Positions 6,950-15,616 of a stretch of DNA of 35,535 nucleotides are shown here, one piece after another (the stretch's first letter is position 1; each line of letters opens with the position of its first letter). Source of the stretch: JAVJSD01 sp040219575 (GTDB lineage: Bacteria > Planctomycetota > Planctomycetia > Pirellulales > Pirellulaceae); assembly GCA_040219575.1 (NCBI GenBank), contig JAVJSD010000061.1, positions 1 through 35,535 of the forward strand. The letters run 5' to 3'. The notes beneath the pieces were generated by a model. It was not told where the DNA came from. It was given only the letters and a program-made list of their open reading frames with translations, and made no database searches. Made by a program: the position numbers and the translations under genes.

Positions 6950-7882
6950 TCACCAGTTCCAGCCGACGCGGAAGTAGCCGCCGCTCAACAGCAGGTCGGT
7001 CCGTTCGCGGACGTTTTGCCCGTCGGCGATGTCGTCGGTGAAGTTCACATAGCTGCCGGTGTTGAACCAGGCGGAGGTCGTGTAGCCGCTCGCGACAAAG
7101 AACGGTCCGCGTTCCAAGACCAGACCCAAATAGGCGTCGGCCACCGGCAGCGCGTGGTTGTAATCGTCGCGGACGTAGGTCGCCGCAAGCGCGCCGCCCT
7201 CGAGATGCCCTGTTCGACTCCGCGCCAACAGTAGCGATGCGGCCCCGCCGCCTTCGACGTACAACAGTCCATCGACGAGATTCCACCGCGCGTCCGCACC
7301 GGTGCGCAGACCAAATGCGTCGAGATCGACCGAGTCGTAGGCGAAGCGGCTTGACGCGCCGACGTTGTAGCGGCTGATGAGCGAATGATCGATCATCGCC
7401 GTGCGAACGCCGAAGAACGGGCGTATGCCGAGATCCTTCGACGCGTGGAACCAGGAACCCGCCTCCAGGTCGAAGACGTGCAGCTGCATCCCGGCGTCGG
7501 CGTTGGCGTAGGTCGCGGCGATCGAGGAGTTGTCGGGATGGAGGCGGGTCGTCGCCAGCGCGCCGCCGGGGAGGGCCGACTGTTGGTCGAACGAGTTGGC
7601 TTCGAAGTTCGTGTAACGAAACGCGACCTCGACATCCGCCAGCGGACGATACCCGAATGTCACACTGACCGCACTGTTGGAGTGCGAACCGGCATTGTAG
7701 ATGCTGCCGTTGGGCATGCCCGCCGACTGACCGACCGCGTAAGCAGCGTCTGGTCCGCTGGAGGACAGGTACAGATAATCGGCGTGACCGAACCAGCCCT
7801 CTTCGCCTGACGCCGCCTCGACGCCCAGCAAGCAAAGGGGCAACGTAACCGTAAAACAAAGCATCGTCGCCGTTTTCATCAT
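6950..7882 (-). CDS. Outer-membrane beta-barrel protein (Lpg1974-like)
   Basis: A 310-residue protein with an N-terminal signal peptide (MMKTATMLCFTVTLPLCLLGVEAASGEE). The mature part starts GWFGHADYLYLSSSGPDA, the characteristic first strand of the planctomycete/Legionella MOMP-like (Lpg1974) pore-forming barrel family. Alternating polar/hydrophobic strands follow (VTFGYRPLADVEVAFRYTNFEA, FDLEAGSWFHASKDLGIRPFFGVRTAMIDH, LYVEGGGAASLLLAR), ending in an aromatic-terminated strand (LLLSGGYFRVGWNW) suitable for BAM recognition. It probably sits in the outer membrane as a channel or structural protein. It is a single gene, convergent with DUF1569 across the repeat cluster. Its ligand is unknown. 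Confidence 0.78.
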   Translation of the reverse strand: MMKTATMLCFTVTLPLCLLGVEAASGEEGWFGHADYLYLSSSGPDAAYAVGQSAGMPNGSIYNAGSHSNSAVSVTFGYRPLADVEVAFRYTNFEANSFDQQSALPGGALATTRLHPDNSSIAATYANADAGMQLHVFDLEAGSWFHASKDLGIRPFFGVRTAMIDHSLISRYNVGASSRFAYDSVDLDAFGLRTGADARWNLVDGLLYVEGGGAASLLLARSRTGHLEGGALAATYVRDDYNHALPVADAYLGLVLERGPFFVASGYTTSAWFNTGSYVNFTDDIADGQNVRERTDLLLSGGYFRVGWNW

Positions 7883-8068
7883 GATCCTCCTCCGTGAAGT
7901 CGCCTACGCGCGACGGCGCGCATTTCCATGCTTGTCAAGATCGACGCCGCAGGAAATCAGCAACACCCAATCGTCTTCGCGCCGAGCGTTCGCGACGATT
8001 CGCTCTTCCACGTCATTCGTCACGATCCATGCGACGGGAGCGACCTTGCCGATCGTGCATCTACCCCC

Positions 8069-8995
8069 TCAGTGCATTTCGACCGAACATTCGCCGATGC
8101 CGTGGCGGTAGTAGTTGAATTGCACGTTGGGATGGTCGGCCAACAGCGACATCGGCACGGCGGCGTCCGGAATCTGCTTGCCGATCATCAGCGCGGTGAG
8201 GCGTTGGCCGAACGGGTTGTCGTGCGCGCCGGCGTGCCAGATCGAGACCTTTTCCGACTGCCACGTCTCGACCGGGCCGACGGTCACCGCCTGCGTCGGC
8301 ACGCCGGTCACCACGCCGCCGCCCGAGGTGCGGGCGTTTTGGATCAGCGTCATCGGGTGCAGTTCGACCACGCGCGTCCCCAGCTTGCGATATTCCTCGG
8401 GGGACGGCGGAGCGTCTTTGTAGGCGCCGGTGCGGGGCGGCGGATCGTTAAACGCCCAATGCTTCACCTCGCCCTGGCCGCCCTGCATCACCAGGCACTT
8501 GGCCTGCTTCCACGACGCGACATACTCGCTGACGTCGGCCTTGGGGAAGTGGATGTTGCTCTCCGGCATGGCCAGCTCGGGGCGAATGCGGTTGAAGAGC
8601 AACTCGCGGTCGGTGCGGGCGAAGCTGAGCGGAAAGTCCTCCGCCGCCTCCTTGCCGTCGATCACCCACTCGTCCATGCCCCAGAAATGGCAGTTTTTCA
8701 GGTTCAGATCGAGGTCGTTGACCAGTCGCGCCACCAACGGCAACTGTTCGGTGGGGCCGATCGGGCCGCAGATGCCGGTCGGCTGATCGTCGGTCGCCTG
8801 CCGCCAGGCGGAGATGTACTCCAGCGCCTCGGCCAGGTAGAAGTCCTCCAGCGTATCGTACAGCTTGACGGTGAAGCCTTCCCGGGAGAGGGCGACCAGG
8901 TCGTCGACGCTCAACCGGGCGGCGTCGTTGAGGATCTCTTCGTCGAGCGTGGTGTAGTCCCACCAGTCGGGCGCGACAATACTGAGCGAACGCAT
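8069..8995 (-). CDS. Divergent glucosamine-6-phosphate deaminase (NagB) homologue
   Basis: A 308-residue protein. The ATG at 8995 is preferred to one 12 codons upstream because GAAGGA lies about 9 bases before it. Family landmarks are present: an N-terminal substrate-binding region (GPIGPTEQLPL), NCHFWGMDEWV (equivalent of the active-site FNMDEYV Asp), KHWAFNDPPP (equivalent of the GHIAFNEP loop), and a C-terminal AVTVGPVETWQSEKVSI-type segment matching the NagB core. NagB converts glucosamine-6-phosphate to fructose-6-phosphate plus ammonia. Here the DGH of the active-site loop is replaced by EVKH, and the Glu after FN is Asp. So the chemistry or substrate may be altered. It is a single gene, with no N-acetylglucosamine genes nearby. 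Confidence 0.75.
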   Translation of the reverse strand: MRSLSIVAPDWWDYTTLDEEILNDAARLSVDDLVALSREGFTVKLYDTLEDFYLAEALEYISAWRQATDDQPTGICGPIGPTEQLPLVARLVNDLDLNLKNCHFWGMDEWVIDGKEAAEDFPLSFARTDRELLFNRIRPELAMPESNIHFPKADVSEYVASWKQAKCLVMQGGQGEVKHWAFNDPPPRTGAYKDAPPSPEEYRKLGTRVVELHPMTLIQNARTSGGGVVTGVPTQAVTVGPVETWQSEKVSIWHAGAHDNPFGQRLTALMIGKQIPDAAVPMSLLADHPNVQFNYYRHGIGECSVEMH

Positions 8996-9173
8996 GGCGT
9001 CGGTTCCTTCTCTTCCTTCACAAGGGTTCAAGGCGGTTCATCGTTGTCGAATCGATGCAGGCCCGCGGATTTTCCCGCATGGGCGTGGATGTGTCAAACG
9101 GCGACGGATTGTGTTTCAATAGACGACCAATCCAACACCCCGCCTCCTCCTTCGGCGCCTTGCCAAGACAACC

Positions 9174-9866
9174 ATGTGCGGACGATTCACCCTGCGAACT
9201 CCCGCCGGCGTGCTGGTGGAGCAGTTTCGGCTGGAGAGCGCGCCGGAACTCGCGCCCCGCTACAACATCGCCCCCACGCAGGACGTGGCCGTGGTCAGAA
9301 ACGAGCACGACACAGCGCAGGATGACGCCGCGCGACGCGAGTTGGTGCTGATGCATTGGGGACTGGTGCCGAGTTGGTCGAAGGATCCCAAGCAGGGGGC
9401 GCGGATGATCAACGCCCGCGGCGAGACCGCGGCGGAAAAACCGTCGTTTCGCGCGGCCTTCAAACGCCGCCGCTGCCTGGTGCTCGCCGACGGCTACTAC
9501 GAATGGCAAAAGACGGGCGGCAAGCACAAGCAGCCGTTCCTGATTCATCGCGACGACGGCGCGGCGTTCGCCTTCGCGGGACTCTGGGAGCGGTGGAAGG
9601 GCGACGACGGCCCGCCGTTGGAAAGTTGCACGATCATCACCACCTCGTCGGCCGAGTCGACGCGCGAGATCCACGATCGCATGCCGGTAATTCTCGACGA
9701 GGCCGACTACGACCTGTGGCTCGACGTCCAGTTCGAGGATCGCGAGCGGCTGCAACAGCTGCTGATCCCCTGGGAGTCCGACGAATTGGTCGCCGAGCCC
9801 GTCAGCACGCACGTCAACAACGTCCGCCACGACGACCCCCAATGCGCCGAACCGCAATCCCCGTAG
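9174..9866 (+). CDS. yedK: SRAP-domain protein (YedK/HMCES family), abasic-site DNA shield
   Basis: A 230-residue protein beginning MCGRFTLRT. The Met is removed to expose Cys2, which in this family forms a thiazolidine crosslink with abasic sites in single-stranded DNA. Other active-site residues are visible: N80 in MINARGE, E110 in DGYYEW, and H167 in EIHDRMPVIL. RYNIAPTQ (29-36) and HWGLVPSW (61-68) are also family signatures. It protects replication forks from AP-site breakage. The stop codon TAG (9864-9866) is the TAG of the GTAG that begins the first repeat of cluster 3, so the hairpin directly abuts the coding end. It divides from the deaminase homologue across 178 bases. No LexA box was recognised. 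Confidence 0.93.
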   Translation: MCGRFTLRTPAGVLVEQFRLESAPELAPRYNIAPTQDVAVVRNEHDTAQDDAARRELVLMHWGLVPSWSKDPKQGARMINARGETAAEKPSFRAAFKRRRCLVLADGYYEWQKTGGKHKQPFLIHRDDGAAFAFAGLWERWKGDDGPPLESCTIITTSSAESTREIHDRMPVILDEADYDLWLDVQFEDRERLQQLLIPWESDELVAEPVSTHVNNVRHDDPQCAEPQSP

Positions 9867-10037
9867 CGGAAGTCGTGAGACTTCCGACAACTCATATATC
9901 CCCAATCCCCGTGTAGCGGAAGTCGTGAGACTTCCGACAGCTCATATATCCCCGTAGCCGAAGTCGGGAGACATCGTAAGACTTCCGACGTCTCGCCGCT
10001 GCTCGGAAGTCTCACGACGTCTCACGACTTCCGCTAC
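9863..10037. repeat. REP/BIME cluster 3 (three forward, one inverted copy)
   Basis: Forward copies lie at 9863-9888, 9913-9938 and 9954-9989, and an inverted copy lies at 10002-10037. The first two are standard (GTAG then GGAAGTC-GTGA-GACTTCC) and share the downstream spacer CTCATATATCCC. The third forward and the inverted copy are each 36 bases, 10 longer, because the hairpin tip GTCGTGAGAC is duplicated. In the third forward copy the duplicate has decayed (GTCGGGAGAC then ATCGTAAGAC). The cluster fills most of the gap between the SRAP gene and the enolase-superfamily gene. Confidence 0.85.
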
Positions 10038-10127
10038 ATGAACTGTCAGCGGCCTGGTATCTGGTAAACTCGCGATGATGTTCGTAGACAAACTGCGCCG
10101 CTCCCCCGATAGAAACTCACTCCATCG

Positions 10128-11444
10128 ATGAATCAACCGGACGCCAACGTCGAGTCCTTCCTCGCCCGTGCTTCGAGCCCCTCCCAGGAGCACGCCTTTC
10201 GCCGAGGACCACGCATCACGGCCGTCGAGACGCTGATTCCCGACGAACTGATGCCGGGTTTGATGCTGCTGCGCCTGCAGACCGACGCCGGAACCGTCGG
10301 CGGCGAAAGCGTCATCGGACACGGCGAGACGTACTATATTCCCCACGCCGTGGCGGCCGCGATTCACGATTGGATGGCGCGGCGTCTGCTCGGCGCCGAT
10401 TGCGCCGCCATCGAGAGCCACTGGCGGTTTCTCTACGAACGTTGCAGCGCGTTCGGTGTGCGCGGCGCCGAATTGCGGGCGATCTCGGCGATCGACCTGG
10501 CGCTGTGGGACATCCTCGGGCAACTCACCGGGCAGCCGGTGTGGCGCTTGCTCGGCGGGCCCGTGCGCGATCGCGTGCCGGTTTATAACAGCTGTGGAGG
10601 GCCGAGCTACGGGCGGCGTCCCAAGGGCGATCCCAACGCGCAGGGCTGGCCGGGACACGGCGATCTCGGCAAACCGGGACCGCTGCAGGACAACTACAAC
10701 AGCGTGCACGCCGCCGCCGATCTGGCCGAGGAGTTGCTCGGCGAGGGCTATCGCGGCATGAAGATGTGGGCGCTCGATCGCGTGTTTCATCGCGGCGGCG
10801 GCCACCGCGTCGACTGGACCGACCTGGAAGAGGCGCTGCGGCCGATGCACCAGATCCGCGAGCGGGTGGGCATGAACATTGAATTGATGCTCGACGGCCA
10901 CGGTTTCTTCTCGCTGCCCGCCGCGCTGCGCATCGCCGAGGCCATGCGGCCCATCAAGCCGCTATGGATGGAGGACGTGCTGCGGCCCGACTCGGTGGAG
11001 TCGATGGGCGCATTCCGCGATCGGGCCGGCGTGCCGATCGCCGTCAGCGAGATGCTGCTGGCGCGAGAAGACTACCTCCGCGCGCTGCAGCTTCGCGCGG
11101 CCGACTACGTGATGATCGACCCCACCTGGGTCGGCGGCATCAGCGAGTCGCGCCGCATCGCCGAACTGGCCCAAGTCTTCAACGTTCCCGTTTTGATGCA
11201 CGACTGCACGGGCCCGCTCACGCTGTTCGCCGGCCTGCACATCGCCGCGGCGGTCAGCAGCGTCACCTACCAGGAAACCGTGCGAGCCCACATCCGCACG
11301 CTTTACTCGCACTTGCTTGATCAGAACGTCGAGGTCATCGAAGGCTGCATCGACTTGCCCCAACGCCCCGGCCTCGGCGTGCGGCTGCTGCCGGAACTGT
11401 TCCAGAGCGATCACCCCGGTTATCGCATTTCGAAGCTGGCCTAG
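10128..11444 (+). CDS. Enolase-superfamily (mandelate racemase/muconate lactonizing-like) enzyme
   Basis: A 438-residue cytosolic protein. The N-terminal capping domain (30-140) includes ELRAISAIDLALWDILGQLTGQPVWRLLGG, a hallmark of the superfamily. The barrel supplies the three Mg ligands D256 (MLDGHG), E282 (MEDVL) and E308 (SEML). Candidate acid/base residues are K212 in GMKMW and H358 in LMHDCTGP, with D331 in MIDPTWVGG as a possible His partner. Members abstract a proton alpha to a carboxylate; this arrangement fits sugar-acid dehydratases (galactonate or related) better than a true racemase. A Gly/Pro-rich insertion at about 158-190 (GPSYGRRPKGDPNAQGWPG) lies in the loop over the active site. 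No clear Shine-Dalgarno precedes the ATG. The substrate is undetermined. Confidence 0.85.
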   Translation: MNQPDANVESFLARASSPSQEHAFRRGPRITAVETLIPDELMPGLMLLRLQTDAGTVGGESVIGHGETYYIPHAVAAAIHDWMARRLLGADCAAIESHWRFLYERCSAFGVRGAELRAISAIDLALWDILGQLTGQPVWRLLGGPVRDRVPVYNSCGGPSYGRRPKGDPNAQGWPGHGDLGKPGPLQDNYNSVHAAADLAEELLGEGYRGMKMWALDRVFHRGGGHRVDWTDLEEALRPMHQIRERVGMNIELMLDGHGFFSLPAALRIAEAMRPIKPLWMEDVLRPDSVESMGAFRDRAGVPIAVSEMLLAREDYLRALQLRAADYVMIDPTWVGGISESRRIAELAQVFNVPVLMHDCTGPLTLFAGLHIAAAVSSVTYQETVRAHIRTLYSHLLDQNVEVIEGCIDLPQRPGLGVRLLPELFQSDHPGYRISKLA

Positions 11445-11606
11445 CGTTCCGAACACCCGATTCAATTCGGACCGAGAACGTACTTCGCATCGATTCTTGG
11501 ACGTTTACTCCGAAGCGTCGGGGCGCCCGCGCGGGACATGCCAGCGAGACGCCGGTCCCTTACACTGAGGCGATAATTCGTCTGTCTCCTCGGCGAGTCA
11601 TGGTCC

Positions 11607-12830
11607 ATGGCTGAGCACGCCTTTTCGTTTCGCGATTTTGGGATTCTTCCCGAGGACCTCCCGCCGCCGGCGGAGACCGTTCGCTCGTACTTCTCGACCG
11701 GACGCGTTGTGGGACAGTACGTGGGCGCCGCGATTGTCTCGGGCATGGGCCTCGGTCTGACGCTGTTGTTCGCCCTGACGATGCCGTTGCCGATGAGCCT
11801 GCTCGCCTGCGCGGCGGCCTTGGTGGGGTTCGGGACCTTTGTGGTGCTCGCCACGCGCCACGACTTTCGCTGGGTGGAGCTCGGCGGCGACATGCTCCGC
11901 GCCAAGCACCTTTACACGCAGCGCGTCATCGAGCGAAAGGTGGAGGAAATCGAAAGCCTGGGCGTCATCGTCTATCAGGTCAAAAGCCTCGAGACGGCCG
12001 TCGCCGAGACGCTGCTGGGGCGCGTCAAGGGCGTGGAGATCCGCTTCCGCGACGGCCGCACGCCGCTACGGATTTTGCGGGCCGATCCGGCGATGACCAA
12101 CGCCAAGGAGCTGATCGAAGCGGTCCTCTACCGTATGGGGCAGCTGGGCGAACTCGACGCCCACATCATCAACCTCGACGGAAAACCGCTGGTGCGGCTG
12201 ATCCACTGGAAGGGCGAAACGCCGATCGCGCCGCCGCGGGGAAAATTCCTGAAGGTGTTGCTCGTCTGCCTCATCGGCGGCGCCCTGATCTTCGGCACGA
12301 TCCTGGGTTACCTGGGCCTGCAACAGGAGCACCTCCACGTAGTCGGCTCGAAGCCGCCGCACGAGATCGCCGTGGCGAAGTTGATCCAGGACGGACCGGG
12401 CGCCAACCGCCACGTCACCCTGCGCGACTTTCTGCCGGGCGGCTATGTCGTCGAGTCAAAATCGAGCGGCTGGACGACCGTTTGGATCGCTCTCTTCCCG
12501 GCGGGCGCGGGTGGCGGCGGCGACGCCGACGAGATTCGTGTCGTCGTCTCGTCAAAAGCGATCCGCAACGAGGCCGAACTCCAGCAGTTGCTGCAGACGG
12601 GACGCTTCACCGGCATCTGCTGGGAGACGCAGCGCACGAGTTGGGGCACGACTCTCGGCGGCGAACTGATCCGCGCCAACGACGGTTGTCCGCTTTCCTC
12701 GGCCTGGTACATCGAAGAACTGCGTGAAACTCCCACGGCCGCGCACGTGCAGTCCCTCCTGCTCGGCTCCACCGCCTGCTTCACCGCCGTGCTCGTCCTG
12801 TCCGCCGTCCTTTTCTGGAGGGCGAGCTGA
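11607..12830 (+). CDS. Membrane protein of unknown function, possible PH-like domain
   Basis: A 407-residue protein I do not recognise. Predicted membrane segments lie at about 39-59 and 62-82 (a tight pair), 215-237 and 383-403. Between the pair and the third segment lies a 130-residue soluble region (DFRWVELGGDMLRAKHLYTQRVIERKV ... VKGVEIRFRDGRTPLRIL) whose alternating strands resemble bacterial PH-like membrane-protein domains. A second soluble region (240-380) precedes the last helix. It may be an integral sensor or scaffold, but there is no direct evidence of function. It stands alone; the sucrose synthase gene converges on it. The start is the only in-frame ATG near the domain; the Shine-Dalgarno is weak. 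Confidence 0.65.
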   Translation: MAEHAFSFRDFGILPEDLPPPAETVRSYFSTGRVVGQYVGAAIVSGMGLGLTLLFALTMPLPMSLLACAAALVGFGTFVVLATRHDFRWVELGGDMLRAKHLYTQRVIERKVEEIESLGVIVYQVKSLETAVAETLLGRVKGVEIRFRDGRTPLRILRADPAMTNAKELIEAVLYRMGQLGELDAHIINLDGKPLVRLIHWKGETPIAPPRGKFLKVLLVCLIGGALIFGTILGYLGLQQEHLHVVGSKPPHEIAVAKLIQDGPGANRHVTLRDFLPGGYVVESKSSGWTTVWIALFPAGAGGGGDADEIRVVVSSKAIRNEAELQQLLQTGRFTGICWETQRTSWGTTLGGELIRANDGCPLSSAWYIEELRETPTAAHVQSLLLGSTACFTAVLVLSAVLFWRAS

Positions 12831-12873
12831 GCCGCGTGTGACTTTCAAAATGCAATCATCGCCGCCATCAGAC

Positions 12874-12901
12874 GGCGCGACCCTCTCGGCGCGACCCTCT
12901 C
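12874..12901 (+). repeat. 14-nt tandem repeat in a convergent gap
   Basis: GGCGCGACCCTCTC occurs twice in a row, at 12874-12887 and 12888-12901, in the 129-base gap between the unknown membrane protein and the sucrose synthase gene. No function is evident. Confidence 0.7.
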
Positions 12902-12959
12902 GACGCGGCGTCGCCGGAACCGATTGGTATTGGCGGCGACGGATCGGCGTCGAGGACCG

Positions 12960-15383
12960 CTAGACGCCGGCGCGTTCTCGCTCCGCTTCTTGCTCCGCGA
13001 TCTTGTCGGCCATGCGGCGGTACATCAGGAAGTAGAACATCTCCAGATAGCGGGCCGACTCCTCGCGTTCGATGTTGGAGATGAATTTCCAGAAGCCGTA
13101 GATGCGGGAGAGCTTGAGCATGCGGTCGGCGTAGAGCGTCCAGGTGTAGCGCTCGTTCACGCGCTCGATGCCGCCTTGCGAAAGCCGCTCCCAGCAGCCG
13201 GCCTCGGCATCGCAGCGCGCCAAAAAGTCCAGCATCTTCTCCGCGGCCGCGTCGCCGTGGTTGGGGTCGATGTGGAAGCCGGAGACGCCGTCGACGATGA
13301 TCTCCGCCGGGCCGCCATAGCACGTGGCGAACGTCGGCAAGCCGGAGACCATCGCCTCGATCACCGTCAGGCCGAAGGCCTCGAACAGGGCGGGCTGCAC
13401 AAAGACCCCACGCGTGTCGGCCACATAGCGGTAGAGTTCGCCGACGAGATGTTTGTCGGCCTGCATCTCCAACCACCGCACCTGGCCGTCGAGGCCATGC
13501 TCGTCGATCAACTCGTGCATCCGGCGGACTTGTTCGACCTGCTCCGGGTCGCTGGCCTCGTCGGGTTGCAGCATGCCTCCCACGAACAGGAAATTCGCCC
13601 GCTCACGAAGCGCGGGGCAGTTGGCGTACCACTCCAACAGTCCCGAGGGGTTCTTGATATGGTCGATCCGCGACATGGCGAACAGCAGCGGCTTCGACTT
13701 GTCGGCCAGCACGCCGCGGGCTCGTTCGAGCGAATCGCCGTGGACCATCTCGGCGACCAGGTTCTGCAGTTCGTTGGGGCGGCGCTGCGTTTCGCCGTAC
13801 GGGAAGAACACGTTGGCGTCGGCCCCCGGTGAAACGATGTTGAACTTGGGGTCGTACACGTCGATGCCATACAGCACGCGGTACAGCCCCGGCAACGAAA
13901 AGGCCTGGTACGACTCGTACTGGCCGATGCTGTCCGGCGTGCCGGCGATCTCCTGGTACGTGCTGGCGATGATGAAATCGGCGGCGTTCATGGCGATCAG
14001 ATCGGCCGTGTACTGGCAGGCGAAGTTATGCTCCCCTTCGTGATCCTTCCAGTACAGGTCGGAGAACAAGTACTTCGTCTTCTCCAGCGCGTGGGCGATG
14101 TTGCACTGCGTGACGCCCATCCGCTGCGATAGGATCGACGCCACCAGGTTCCCGTCGGAATAGTTGCCGACGATGAAGTCGGGCCGGTCGCCAAGTTCGG
14201 CCCGGATCTCGCGCTCCACCTCGACGGCGAACCGCTCCAGATACGGCCACACCAGGAAGCGGGAGATCCAATGCGGCACAATCTCCCCCGACTCGCTGCG
14301 GAAGGGCACGCGCAGGATGCGGGCGTGCTGCGTGCCGATGATCGGCTCGAGGGGGATGTTGCAGGTCGTGCCTTCCGCCTCGGGAATCAACCGCGTGACG
14401 ACGAGGATGTTCGGCGTCACGTCGATGCCCTGCTTGCGGTTCGACTCGATCATGGCCCGTTCCAGGGCCCGCACCTGATCGAGGATATAGACGACCTGCC
14501 CGCCCGTATCGGGTTTTCCCAGCACGTCGGCCTGCCCGAAGTAGCCGTGCGGCGACATGATCACGATGTTGAAGATCATGGGAATGCGGCCGAGAAACCT
14601 CGCGACGTTGTCGGGCGAGGGAGCCTCCAGCAAGTCGGAGAGCAGATTCATGGTGTCGCGCGCCCGCCCGACGGCGCCTCCCCAACCGGGCTCGAAACCG
14701 CGCCGCGCCATCTCTCCCGCCACTTCGCTCCAGGGCCGCTCGGCGGGCTGCTTTCCGAGAAACTCTTCGGCGCTGCGCAGCGAATCGATCAGTCGTTCGA
14801 GCGAGTCGATGCCCTGGTTCACCAGCAACGTTTGCTCGCCGGCGCGATGCAGCCGCAAGAATTCGAGCAGCTTCCGCCCGCCGGTTTCGATTTCGCGGAA
14901 CAAGCGGTTCGAAAGATAGCGATTGAGGTACTCGGCTCCATGGCCGATCGACCGCGCCTCGCGGAGCCGGGGAAAGCCCCGCTCGAAGGGCTTCAGATCC
15001 AGATCGAGCGTGAACCCGTCGGCCGATTCGGGATCGATCACACGCTCCATTCCCTGCAGGAACTGCCGCACCGAGATTTCGCGGACCTCGAGCTGGTCCA
15101 TGTCGATCTGCATGAATCCCCAACGGGCGACGCTCCACCGCACCGCCAGCAACAACGACGACGAACGGACGACCGAGACCTGCGCCGCATTGATCAAACC
15201 CTCCAGCGGACTTCCGCGAAAGGCCGACACGTCGCCCTCGGAGCAGAATTGCTCGAACGTGTCGTGCAAGTCGCTTTGCAGCAGAAAGTCCTTGTGAAGT
15301 TCGCGGTAGCGACGCAGCAGCAGGTAGGCGGAATCTCGGTACTTCTGCAAGAACGCCGACAAATCGTCAATCAAGGGGGGCAT
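12960..15383 (-). CDS. susA: Sucrose synthase
   Basis: An 807-residue protein, the full length of plant and cyanobacterial sucrose synthases. The N-terminal ~250 residues form the family-specific helical regulatory region. The GT-B catalytic part begins with IMSPHGYFGQADVLGKPDTGGQVVYILDQVRALE, and the nucleotide-sugar site is FEAFGLTVIEAMVSGLPTFATCYGGPAEII with the E-x7-E motif. It reversibly makes sucrose and NDP from NDP-glucose and fructose, and usually runs toward sucrose cleavage to supply ADP- or UDP-glucose. No sucrose-phosphate synthase or phosphatase is nearby, so the context does not say which direction prevails. It ends convergently with the unknown membrane protein. Sucrose synthase is scattered in bacteria (cyanobacteria, some proteobacteria, some planctomycetes). 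I see no obvious compositional break from the neighbours. Confidence 0.93.
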   Translation of the reverse strand: MPPLIDDLSAFLQKYRDSAYLLLRRYRELHKDFLLQSDLHDTFEQFCSEGDVSAFRGSPLEGLINAAQVSVVRSSSLLLAVRWSVARWGFMQIDMDQLEVREISVRQFLQGMERVIDPESADGFTLDLDLKPFERGFPRLREARSIGHGAEYLNRYLSNRLFREIETGGRKLLEFLRLHRAGEQTLLVNQGIDSLERLIDSLRSAEEFLGKQPAERPWSEVAGEMARRGFEPGWGGAVGRARDTMNLLSDLLEAPSPDNVARFLGRIPMIFNIVIMSPHGYFGQADVLGKPDTGGQVVYILDQVRALERAMIESNRKQGIDVTPNILVVTRLIPEAEGTTCNIPLEPIIGTQHARILRVPFRSESGEIVPHWISRFLVWPYLERFAVEVEREIRAELGDRPDFIVGNYSDGNLVASILSQRMGVTQCNIAHALEKTKYLFSDLYWKDHEGEHNFACQYTADLIAMNAADFIIASTYQEIAGTPDSIGQYESYQAFSLPGLYRVLYGIDVYDPKFNIVSPGADANVFFPYGETQRRPNELQNLVAEMVHGDSLERARGVLADKSKPLLFAMSRIDHIKNPSGLLEWYANCPALRERANFLFVGGMLQPDEASDPEQVEQVRRMHELIDEHGLDGQVRWLEMQADKHLVGELYRYVADTRGVFVQPALFEAFGLTVIEAMVSGLPTFATCYGGPAEIIVDGVSGFHIDPNHGDAAAEKMLDFLARCDAEAGCWERLSQGGIERVNERYTWTLYADRMLKLSRIYGFWKFISNIEREESARYLEMFYFLMYRRMADKIAEQEAERERAGV

Positions 15384-15616
15384 CGTGGAGGGCTTTCGTC
15401 GGACGAGTGGGACAGGAAAGGCGACGACGTTGCGTGGCGCCGTGCATCCGTTTTCTTAAGTCGTTGTCGCGGCGCGGGCGGAGCCACCCAAATCAGCGCG
15501 AGGAGTCGAAACGGGAGGCTCCGGCCGCCATCAATACAAACAAATACCGGAATACCCGGTCAAACTGAACGGCAGGTTCCGCTTTTCTTGATAAAGACGC
15601 CTCGCGTTCGCCCGGA

